Assembly (NCBI GenBank): GCA_029287645.1
Contig: JARFQS010000340.1
Location: 1-6,071, forward strand
Source of the DNA: Thermoanaerobaculia bacterium
Lineage (GTDB): Bacteria > Acidobacteriota > Thermoanaerobaculia > Multivoradales > JAHEKO01
Direction: 5' to 3'
Length of the DNA stretch: 6,071 bases
Under the pieces are notes generated by a model, which worked only from the letters and a program-made list of their open reading frames with translations, was not told the origin of the DNA and did no database searches. Position numbers and translations under genes: made by a program. The stretch's first letter is position 1; the number at the start of each line of letters is the position of its first letter. Below are positions 1 to 6,070 of the stretch, piece after piece.

Positions 1-1055
1 GATCTGTACCGCTCGAAGGCCTTCTTCTCACCGACCACCACCACTTGGGTCGCAGCCCTCGCCGCAAGCTCGCCGAGGCTTTTGTAGATCGGTCCCTGAC
101 TCCCCGGTGGCTCAGACACTTCTCCGAGCACGGCAACTCGATGCTTCGCCGGAATCTCGGCCAGGGTCTCGAGGGCCGTTTCGATCGTCTCCATGGAGGA
201 TTTGTAGTCATCGCGAAGAAGAAAGGCTCCGCCCTCGAGCTCCACGATCTGCATCCGGCCCGGGGTCGGCCCCACCTTCTCGACGCGGGGCAGGACCTCA
301 CCGAGATCGAGCCCCTCACCCACCGCTACCGCCGCTGCCGCGAGCACGCTGTAGACCAGGTGCCGTCCCAACAAGCGGGTCGAGACAGAGATGCTCTTGC
401 CATGGGTGCGCAGCGTGAATCGCATGCCCTGCGGCCAGTCGATGCTCACGTCTTCCGCGCGCACCGAATTCGATGGCTCGAAACCGAAGGTGATGATTCT
501 GGCTTCTGTCTGGCTCGACATCCAGGCGACATTCGGATCGTCCCCATTCAGCACAGCCAGGCCCTTCTCTCGGAGACCCCGTACCATCTCGGCCTTCTCG
601 TGCCGGGTGGCTTCGAGCGTCTTGAACGAGCGGTTGTGCTCGCTGCCAATCGAAGTCACGACGACGATGTCCGGCTGAATCATGGCCACACTCGGCCACA
701 TCGTTCCGGGGCCGTCGACAGCGACCTCGATGGCCGAATAGCGGTGCCAGGGGCGAACACGGAACATGGCCCTGGCCAGGAAGCTGCCGGCATTGCGCTC
801 GGAGAGTCTGCTGACATCTCCGCCAAGGGCCGCCATCGTGGTCCGAGTCGCCGTCGACTTTCCGAAGGAGCCGACAATGGTCGCGATCCGGGTATGTCGC
901 ACCAGGGTGCGCCGGTAGAGTGTGGCGGCCCGAAAGAGCACAGGCTTGGCACGTCGGAAGAGCCGAGTCTGCAGCTGAAGCCGGCCCAGTGGCGACCTGA
1001 GCATCTCCAGGGCTTCCCGTCCACTGGAAGGCAAATCGGTTCTTGTCAGAGCCAC
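1..1055 (-). CDS. MurF-like Mur ligase family protein, 3' end cut by window edge
   Basis: This is an ATP-dependent amide-bond ligase of the Mur ligase superfamily. It is open to the left edge, giving 351 codons, so its C-terminus is outside the window. Visible landmarks are the P-loop GSFGKST (residues 62-68), an IEVAVDGPG segment (109-117) at the place of ELGAN in MurF, TSIGSEH (134-140) followed by HEKAEM (152-157) where Mur enzymes carry the Mg/carbamyl-lysine region, VLNGDDP (168-174), GRHLVYSVLAAAAVA (230-244), PTPGRMQ (263-269), DDYKSS (282-287, MurF DDSYNANP position) and VAVLGEV (307-313). Only about 57 residues precede the P-loop, basic and Leu-rich, so the UDP-MurNAc-binding N-terminal domain of true MurF is missing. 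GTG at 1055 is the first canonical start after an in-frame TAG and has GGGAG at 1064-1068, 8 bases upstream; CTG at 1049 behind AAGGAG is an alternative. The family call is firm; the substrate is unknown. Poly-gamma-glutamate-type ligases (CapB/PgsB) and MurF-like accessory ligases are the alternatives. Confidence 0.88.
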   Translation of the reverse strand, partial: MALTRTDLPSSGREALEMLRSPLGRLQLQTRLFRRAKPVLFRAATLYRRTLVRHTRIATIVGSFGKSTATRTTMAALGGDVSRLSERNAGSFLARAMFRVRPWHRYSAIEVAVDGPGTMWPSVAMIQPDIVVVTSIGSEHNRSFKTLEATRHEKAEMVRGLREKGLAVLNGDDPNVAWMSSQTEARIITFGFEPSNSVRAEDVSIDWPQGMRFTLRTHGKSISVSTRLLGRHLVYSVLAAAAVAVGEGLDLGEVLPRVEKVGPTPGRMQIVELEGGAFLLRDDYKSSMETIETALETLAEIPAKHRVAVLGEVSEPPGSQGPIYKSLGELAARAATQVVVVGEKKAFERYR

Positions 1056-1127
1056 TCCTTCTTCTCCCAGATCATGCCGCAGGAAGACCGAAGGATATCG
1101 GTTTTCGAGTCGTCGGAGTCGGTGGAT
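1056..1127 (-). other. 72-base spacer between exported-protein stop and Mur ligase start
   Basis: The spacer has no stop codon in the frame shared by both flanking genes: 24 sense codons separate the TAG (1128-1130) from GTG 1055. No ATG, GTG or TTG in that frame falls in the spacer, which is why GTG 1055 is taken as the start. A separate nine-codon ATG mini-ORF in another frame (1046-1075) runs across the GTG. No terminator-like hairpin with a U-tract is visible, so read-through transcription from the exported-protein gene is likely. Confidence 0.5.
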
Positions 1128-1964
1128 CTAGAACTCGACCTCCAGCAGGACCTCGGCCCGGTGCTCCCCCATCTCGATTTCGAAGCGATTCATGCCTCGC
1201 CCGAAGTGGTTGGACAGCAACCTGAAGTCCACGACCGCCCTGTAGGTGTCTTCCCCTTCGTCCCCCAGCACTGTCACCTGGATCGGGTTGATCTCGTTGC
1301 CATTGACCGACACCACGTTGGCTCTCGTCAGTGAGCCCTCCTCAGCGCGGAGCATCAAGGGAAGCTCTTTGATCTTCTTCTCGAGATCGAGCTTCTCGTA
1401 GACAATCTTCACTACGAAACCGGGCTCTTCAGGGTCCTGGACAGGCCCAGGAGCATCGACCGCGACTTCCACATCGGTCGGGGCGCGGACCACGGCGTCG
1501 AAAATCGTGCCGGGCTCCAGGAAGACGTTCTTGCCCTTGATGAAGACGAAGGGCCAGGCCAGGGCGACAGCCAGACCGATGGTGACACCCATCCTTCCCT
1601 TGCCGGATCGGTCGTAACCTCCGTCGAGTGCCACGTGCTGCTTGTCGACAGCCGGAGCACTCAGCACCTCGATCTCGAGAAATCCCTTCTGGCCGGCCAT
1701 TCGGGCCTTCTTCATCCTCTCGACCTTTGCGTAGACCGGAGTCCCGGCGGCGATCACGCGGTGCCCGTCGACCCAGACGTCTCTCCAGACATGAGCCTGG
1801 ACGATGTCACCCGTTTGGACGGCATAGACCTCCTTCTGGCGGGTGGTGACTTGCCGGTCGAGCTCGCAGAAGACCGTGGTTCCGAAGGGGATCGTGACGG
1901 TCTCTGCAGGCATTGCAACGGCCGGCAGTAGGAGTGAGAGATAGACGCAGAGTACTTTTCTCAT
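1128..1964 (-). CDS. Exported protein of unknown function, VirB10/TrbI-like mid-region
   Basis: The product is 278 residues. It begins with a basic MRK, a hydrophobic stretch to about residue 17 and a likely signal peptidase I site after AMPA (17-20), so it is exported. I do not recognise a named family. Residues about 70-160 follow a pattern seen in VirB10/TrbI-type beta-rich domains: IAAGTPVYAKV (71-81), a Lys/Arg/Gly-rich turn (GQKGFLEIEV, 91-100), VALDGGYDRSGKGR (111-124), a hydrophobic stretch (about 127-143), then a second VFLEPGTIFDAVV element (147-159). Residues 161-183 are a Pro/acidic linker. Residues 184-278 look beta-rich, with no cysteine or evident catalytic motif. The start chosen is ATG 1964, because an AGGAGG lies 9 bases upstream; an in-frame GTG at 1982 would add six residues in front of the signal peptide and would place the Shine-Dalgarno inside the gene. 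A structural or envelope-associated role is possible, but no function can be assigned. Confidence 0.8.
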   Translation of the reverse strand: MRKVLCVYLSLLLPAVAMPAETVTIPFGTTVFCELDRQVTTRQKEVYAVQTGDIVQAHVWRDVWVDGHRVIAAGTPVYAKVERMKKARMAGQKGFLEIEVLSAPAVDKQHVALDGGYDRSGKGRMGVTIGLAVALAWPFVFIKGKNVFLEPGTIFDAVVRAPTDVEVAVDAPGPVQDPEEPGFVVKIVYEKLDLEKKIKELPLMLRAEEGSLTRANVVSVNGNEINPIQVTVLGDEGEDTYRAVVDFRLLSNHFGRGMNRFEIEMGEHRAEVLLEVEF

Positions 1965-1973
1965 GGGCTCGGC

Positions 1974-1979
1974 CCTCCT
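1974..1979 (-). promoter_or_regulatory. Shine-Dalgarno AGGAGG of the exported protein
   Basis: A perfect AGGAGG on the minus strand lies 9 bases before ATG 1964. It decides the start of the downstream gene: the in-frame GTG at 1982 lies just upstream of this site and so cannot use it. It is the strongest ribosome binding site in the window; the transporter and methyltransferase starts have almost none. Confidence 0.8.
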
Positions 1980-2023
1980 CACGTTTGCTGGTTTGCAGAT
2001 TCCATGCCCTCGATCGAATCATC

Positions 2024-2058
2024 GGCGACAAGGGGTCGCCCTCACAGAAGAAGGCGAC
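2024..2058 (-). promoter_or_regulatory. Leader with two mutually exclusive hairpins
   Basis: In the 120-base gap between the methyltransferase stop and the exported-protein start, the minus-strand transcript carries GTCGCC (2053-2058), GGCGAC (2035-2040) and GTCGCC (2024-2029) in that order. The middle segment can pair perfectly with either neighbour, giving a 6-bp stem with a 12-base loop or a 6-bp stem with a 5-base loop. The pairing is seen directly; a regulatory role is inference. Neither stem is followed by a U-tract, so a classical intrinsic terminator is not supported. I could not identify convincing -35/-10 boxes in this gap. Confidence 0.35.
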
Positions 2059-2084
2059 GGAATCGACAAAGTTCCGCAGTCGGA

Positions 2085-3227
2085 TCAGTACAGGTCGAAC
2101 AGGAGGATACGGGCGTCCAGGGGGCCGTTCCGGACCGGTATGCGCCGGCTCGGCCGCAGACCGATGTGCTTGCCCAGTCCTTCTCCACCCGCCAGCACCA
2201 CGGCCTTCCAGCCGGCATAGCGCTGCTTCATGAGATCACCCAGTCGGGGCCATTGATCCCGATTCTCCTCCAGGCGCTCACCGTAGGCGGGATTGACAAC
2301 CAACAGACCGGGGCCGGCTGGCGGCTGGAAGGAATAGCCGTCTCCGACCTCGAGAGAGGACAGTCTGGCCAGACCGGCTTTCCGTAGGTTCGTGCCTGCG
2401 GCCTCGATGGCCGCCGGATTCTGATCGACCCCGTAGAGGCGCAAACCGGTCTCCGGTACTCGGCTACCCTCCCGTCGCAGAGACTCCCAGGCTTCCCGGC
2501 CGATGCCAGGTATGCGCTCAAGAGCCCACCTCTTGCGGAGACGACCCGGCGCCAGGTCGAGAGCTACCGCTGCCGCCTCGGCCAACAGTGTCCCGGAGCC
2601 ACACATCGGATCCACCACCGCACCCTGTCCATCCCAGCCCGACGCGAGGATGCAGGCCGCCGCCAGGTTCTCCCGGACCGGCGCCTCGCTGGTCGCCATC
2701 CGGTAACCCCGCCGGTCCAGGGGATCTCCAGACGTATCCAGAAGCAACGTGGCACGGTCGCGAGACAACCAGACCCGGAGCTGGATGTCGGGGTCCTTGC
2801 GATCGACGGAGCCTCGACGTCCGTAGCGCCGCCGCTGAGCATCTACGATTCCGTCCTTGACCTTCATGCCCACCCAACGGGTGTCGCGGATCTGCGACCT
2901 GGCTGTGGTGGCACGAATCGCGAAGGTGTGACGTGGATCGAAGAGCCGGGTGCTCTGCAGGCCATCCCAGTTCTTCGGGTTTTCGACGAGTCGGCCGGCG
3001 CCGACCTCCAGGGCCTCGGCATTCGATCCGTCCCAGGCGGCCAGCTCGACCAGCACCCGGTTGGCGGTCCGTAGGCGCCAATTGGTCTGCAGTACATCTC
3101 CCCACGTGCCTGAGAAGGTGATCGCTCCACGCTCCCGCCGACACTTCGAAGCGCCGAGCTCCCGCAGCTCCGCCTCGAGAAACTCCTCCAAGCCCAGTGC
3201 GCAGGTCGCGACGAGTCGAAGGGACAC
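2085..3227 (-). CDS. THUMP-domain class I SAM-dependent RNA methyltransferase (RlmL/YpsC-like)
   Basis: This is a likely 23S rRNA N2-guanosine methyltransferase: SAM-dependent, cytoplasmic, acting during ribosome assembly. In E. coli the family member RlmL modifies G2445. Residues 1-25 (LVATCALGLEEFLEAEL) are the typical opening of the family. A THUMP-type RNA-binding domain covers about 45-165. LDTSGDPLDRRGYR (163-176) is the conserved linker. The catalytic Rossmann domain follows, with SAM motif VVDPMCGSGTLL (204-215), YGVDQNP (265-271) as the acidic ribose-binding loop and VVNPAYGERL (310-319) as motif IV. Motif IV reads NPAY instead of the usual NPPY. At 380 residues it equals YpsC and the RlmL half of E. 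coli RlmKL; the RlmK half is absent. The start is GTG 3227, three bases after the transporter stop in the same frame, so no upstream start is possible. No Shine-Dalgarno precedes it, which points to translational coupling with the transporter. Confidence 0.9.
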   Translation of the reverse strand: MSLRLVATCALGLEEFLEAELRELGASKCRRERGAITFSGTWGDVLQTNWRLRTANRVLVELAAWDGSNAEALEVGAGRLVENPKNWDGLQSTRLFDPRHTFAIRATTARSQIRDTRWVGMKVKDGIVDAQRRRYGRRGSVDRKDPDIQLRVWLSRDRATLLLDTSGDPLDRRGYRMATSEAPVRENLAAACILASGWDGQGAVVDPMCGSGTLLAEAAAVALDLAPGRLRKRWALERIPGIGREAWESLRREGSRVPETGLRLYGVDQNPAAIEAAGTNLRKAGLARLSSLEVGDGYSFQPPAGPGLLVVNPAYGERLEENRDQWPRLGDLMKQRYAGWKAVVLAGGEGLGKHIGLRPSRRIPVRNGPLDARILLFDLY

Positions 3228-3230
3228 AGC

Positions 3231-5564
3231 TCAGAAGGGAAAGAACACGGGTACGAGAAAGGTCAGCACGAAGAAGATGACTATGGTCAGAGGCGTACCC
3301 ACCCTCAGATAGTCGCGCGAACGGTAGCCACCGGCACCCATCACCAACAGGTTGGCTTTGTGGGAGAACGGCGTCATGAAGGCTGCCGAAGCGGCCAGGC
3401 TCACCCCCATCATCAACGGATAGGGACTGATGCCGAGCGTCTCGGCCGCGTTGAGCACGACCGGCGCCAGCAGAACCACGGCGGGCGCACCGTCAAGACC
3501 CTGCGACAACATGCTGGCTAGCACGATCAGGGCCGCCAGCGTTGCATGATTGCCCAAGGGTCCCGCCAGGTTGGTCACCCCGTCGGCCAGAAACATGGCC
3601 GCTCCGGTCCGTTCCATGGCCATGCCCACGGGTAGCACGGCCGCCACGAGAAAGATGGCCTTCCACTCGATCGCCCGATAGGCATCCTGCATGGTCAGCG
3701 CCCCGAAGAGAATCGCCAGGGATGCGGCAGCAAAGGCGGCGACATGAATCGGCTGCACCCCCGTTGCCACGAGCCCGATCATCAGCAGCAACGCGGCGAA
3801 GGCCCACGGCGCCTTGCTCAGGCGCGGCGGTGCCTGGTCCGCCCACGACAGCACCACGAAGTCGGGCTCGGCTGCCAGCTCCCGGATCTTCTGTCGCGGC
3901 CCGTGCAAGAGCAGCGCATCCCCGAGGCGAAGAGGCACATGGGAGAAGTCCACATGGTGAGGCTGGCCCTCGCGCCACAAGGCCAGAGCCAGCAGTCCGT
4001 AGCGGCTCTGGAATCGAAGGTCGGCGAGCGTCCGACCGATGGCAGCGGAGCGCGGAGCCAACGCGGCTTCGACCATGCCGATCTCTTCCGACTCCAGCGG
4101 CGCCTCCTCGGGCTCTTCCTCGAACTGCACTTCCCCGAGGTCGAAGAGGGTTACGAGTCGCTCCGGATCGCCTCCGATCAGCAGCCGGTCGTCGACTCGG
4201 AGAACCTCCGACGGCGAGACGGCCAGATGGGTCTCGCCCTCACGAATCAGGCCCGCGACAGTGAGACCCACCAGCTCACCCAACCGGCTGTCCTGGATGG
4301 ACGTTTCCACCAAGGGTGAACCTTCCGGAATCCGGACCAGATGCAGCTGGCTGACCAGGTCTCGAATCGCCGTGAGACCGGTCTGGAGGACCTCGAAGTC
4401 CGGATGCCGCGACAGCCTTTCCACACAATCCTTGGAACCCAGGGCGAAGATCTCGTCCTCGGCACGCAGCACCCACTCACCGAGCTCGACGCCCTGAACG
4501 TGATCCCCGCGACGCACGCCGACGACGACCAGACAGAAGCGATCGCGAAATGCGAGCTCCTTGAGGTTGAAGCCGATCAGTGGCGAGCCAGCCAGGACGC
4601 GCGCCCGCACTCCGCTGACACCCCGCACCGGACTCGGCAGCTCCGCCACCCGGATCTGCTCGATCTCGAGTTTTTGCATCCGCAGGAGCTCGCTGAGATC
4701 GGAGGCCTGGCCATCCACCATCAGGACGTCGCCACCCCGCAGCACCGAATCGCCGCGGGGCATCTTGCGACGCTTGTCCCCCCTCTGAATGGACAGCACC
4801 TTGACGCCGAGAGTGTTCCCGAGGCGGGTCTCGGCCAGGGTCATCCCATCGAGAGGCGTATCGTCCGGAAGCCGAATGGAAAACAGGTGCTCCTTGAGCT
4901 GATAGACCTGCGTCAGGTCGCGGGACTCGGCTTGAGCCGGGCCGTGCTGCTCCCCGGCCGGTAAGAGCTTGCGCCCGAGAGTCAGCATGTAGATGACCCC
5001 GAGCGCCAGCAGTGCCAGGCCCATGGGTGTGAAATCGAAAAGCGAGAAGGGTTTGAGCCCTCGTTCCCCGAGCACCTGCGCAGCGAGGATGTTGGGGGGG
5101 GTTCCCACCAGGGTCGTGGTTCCCCCGAGAATGGCACCGAAGGCCAGGGGCATGAACAGACGACCTGGCGAGAGGCCGGCACGCCGCGCGATCGTCGCCA
5201 CCGCCGGCATCAGCACAGCCGTGGCAGCGATGTTGTTCATGAAGGCCGAGAGGATTCCGCACGTCACCATCAGCACGATGATGAGGCGGGTCTCACTGTT
5301 TCCGACGAGTCGGTGGATGCGGCCACCGATCACATCCGCCACGCCGGTCTCGAGAAGCGCCGCGCCGACGATGAAGACGGACAACATGGTGATCACCGCC
5401 GGTGACGAAAAACCCGTGAAGGCCTCGGCCGGCGTGAGGTAGCCCGTGAAGATCAGGGTGGAGAGGCCCAGGAACGCCGTCAGATCCACGGGCAGCTTCT
5501 CGGTGAGAAACAGATACACCATCACCGCCAGCAAGGCGAACAGGAATGCGATCTGTGGCGTCAC
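3231..5564 (-). CDS. SLC13/DASS-type permease with four RCK_C (TrkA-C) domains
   Basis: An inner-membrane transporter of the divalent anion:Na+ symporter type; relatives carry sulfate or dicarboxylates, and the substrate here is unknown. It has 777 residues. The N-terminal membrane half (1-200) contains MNNIAATAVLMP (109-120) and GGTTTLVGTPPN (147-158), the conserved substrate/Na+ motifs. A cytosolic insert follows with four RCK_C-like units at about 215-295, 303-388, 400-478 and 492-575; each has a 'G.tL.el..r...gl.v..i.R.g....p....l..gD.l.v.G' pattern. An acidic linker (about 481-496) separates units 3 and 4. The second membrane half is 584-777, ending with TPFSHKANLLVMGAGGY (731-747). The second copy of the Asn motif is degenerate: LDGAPAVVLLAP (690-701) with D-G where N-N or N-T is usual. 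E. coli YfbS, about 610 residues, has two RCK_C units. GTG 5564 is the start: an in-frame TAG lies four codons upstream (5574-5576) and the Shine-Dalgarno is weak. The gene is co-transcribed with the methyltransferase. RCK_C units probably sense a small ligand, which is inference. Confidence 0.9.
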   Translation of the reverse strand: MTPQIAFLFALLAVMVYLFLTEKLPVDLTAFLGLSTLIFTGYLTPAEAFTGFSSPAVITMLSVFIVGAALLETGVADVIGGRIHRLVGNSETRLIIVLMVTCGILSAFMNNIAATAVLMPAVATIARRAGLSPGRLFMPLAFGAILGGTTTLVGTPPNILAAQVLGERGLKPFSLFDFTPMGLALLALGVIYMLTLGRKLLPAGEQHGPAQAESRDLTQVYQLKEHLFSIRLPDDTPLDGMTLAETRLGNTLGVKVLSIQRGDKRRKMPRGDSVLRGGDVLMVDGQASDLSELLRMQKLEIEQIRVAELPSPVRGVSGVRARVLAGSPLIGFNLKELAFRDRFCLVVVGVRRGDHVQGVELGEWVLRAEDEIFALGSKDCVERLSRHPDFEVLQTGLTAIRDLVSQLHLVRIPEGSPLVETSIQDSRLGELVGLTVAGLIREGETHLAVSPSEVLRVDDRLLIGGDPERLVTLFDLGEVQFEEEPEEAPLESEEIGMVEAALAPRSAAIGRTLADLRFQSRYGLLALALWREGQPHHVDFSHVPLRLGDALLLHGPRQKIRELAAEPDFVVLSWADQAPPRLSKAPWAFAALLLMIGLVATGVQPIHVAAFAAASLAILFGALTMQDAYRAIEWKAIFLVAAVLPVGMAMERTGAAMFLADGVTNLAGPLGNHATLAALIVLASMLSQGLDGAPAVVLLAPVVLNAAETLGISPYPLMMGVSLAASAAFMTPFSHKANLLVMGAGGYRSRDYLRVGTPLTIVIFFVLTFLVPVFFPF

Positions 5565-5647
5565 GATCTCATTCTATCCATTGATCGACAGGTCGTCGGG
5601 CCCGAGTGACAACGAGCTTCGGACCGCTACAACGAGGCCCTCTAGCT
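5565..5647. promoter_or_regulatory. Gap between peptidase and transporter with palindrome and direct repeats
   Basis: This 83-base gap contains a perfect 10-bp palindrome TCGGGCCCGA at 5596-5605. It also contains two copies of ACAACGAG (plus-strand reading) at 5609-5616 and 5629-5636, 20 bases apart start to start, that is about two helical turns. Such geometry could be an operator, but chance is not excluded. No U-tract follows the palindrome, so it is not a standard terminator. A six-codon ATG mini-ORF (minus strand, 5561-5581) ends in a TGA that overlaps the transporter GTG start in the string GTGA. I see no convincing sigma-70 promoter. Confidence 0.3.
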
Positions 5648-6070
5648 CTACGAGCACGCCCGGGTGATGTAGCGAGCGATCAAGCTGTAGACGTGGAATC
5701 GAGTTCCATCCCCTTCCTTGATGGCGTGGGTCCGGTTCGGATAGACCATCATGTCGAATGGCTTGCCCAGCTCGATGAGGCGGTTCACCAAGCGCTCGGT
5801 TCCCTGGTAGTGCACATTGTCGTCCGCTGTGCCATGAACCAGGAGAAGACGTCCCTCGAGTCCTTCGGCGAAGTGAATCGGTGAGCCGATCCTGTACCCC
5901 TCGTCGTTGTCGTCCGGCAGACCCATGTAACGTTCCTGATAGATCGTGTCGTAGAGCCTCTGGTCGGGCACCGGCGCAACCGAGACGCCCACCTTGAAGA
6001 TCTCTGGGTAGCGAAACATGCAGTTCAGGGTGTTCGATCCGCCACCGCTCCACCCCCAGACTGCCACCCT
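5648..6070 (-). CDS. DPP-IV-like S9 family serine peptidase, C-terminal 140 residues
   Basis: This is the C-terminal part of an alpha/beta-hydrolase peptidase of family S9 (prolyl oligopeptidase; S9B dipeptidyl peptidase IV branch). Such enzymes cut dipeptides, usually after proline or alanine, from peptide N-termini and are commonly periplasmic or exported; the N-terminal part that would show export lies outside the window. Numbering from the first complete codon, the nucleophile Ser8 sits in GWSGGGS (6-12), the acid Asp83 in HGTADDNVH (79-87) and the base His115 in NRTHAI (112-117). The segment VAPVPDQRLYDTIY (31-44) plus ERYMGLP (46-52) matches the corresponding VAPV...YD..Y.ERYMGLP pattern of human DPP4. 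The beta-propeller domain and gene start lie to the right. The catalytic core looks intact, ending in TAG at 5648-5650. It is unlikely to be related functionally to the transporter, although peptide uptake or amino-acid catabolism cannot be excluded. Confidence 0.93.
   Translation of the reverse strand, partial: RVAVWGWSGGGSNTLNCMFRYPEIFKVGVSVAPVPDQRLYDTIYQERYMGLPDDNDEGYRIGSPIHFAEGLEGRLLLVHGTADDNVHYQGTERLVNRLIELGKPFDMMVYPNRTHAIKEGDGTRFHVYSLIARYITRACS

Noticed and set aside
316..1024. Minus-strand ORFs at 316-699 and 680-1024
   Set aside because: They are in another frame from the Mur ligase and show Arg/Ser/Gly-rich composition with no motif; the true frame is continuous from 1055 to 1.
45..1334. 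Plus-strand ORF of 429 codons, the longest on that strand
   Set aside because: It lies antisense to the Mur ligase and the end of the exported-protein gene. Its product is rich in Arg, His, Pro and Gly without any motif, while the opposite strand encodes conserved Mur motifs. It is a GC-rich shadow.
1965..1982. GTG 1982 as start of the exported protein
   Set aside because: The AGGAGG at 1974-1979 would lie inside the gene, and the extra residues (a charged RRAEP) would precede the signal peptide; ATG 1964 has ideal spacing.
2024..2058. Intrinsic terminator after the methyltransferase
   Set aside because: The stems are only 6 bp and no U-tract follows on the transcript.
2518..3144. Minus-strand ORF of 208 codons inside the methyltransferase
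   Set aside because: It is out of frame with the methyltransferase, which has clear family motifs along its whole length.
3542..4319. Plus-strand ORFs of 191 and 240 codons opposite the transporter
   Set aside because: They mirror the transporter coding sequence, have low-complexity Arg/Pro-rich products and no ribosome binding site.
5574..6053. Minus-strand ORF of 159 codons overlapping the peptidase
   Set aside because: It is a frame-shifted shadow of the S9 peptidase; the catalytic Ser, Asp and His motifs lie in the other frame.
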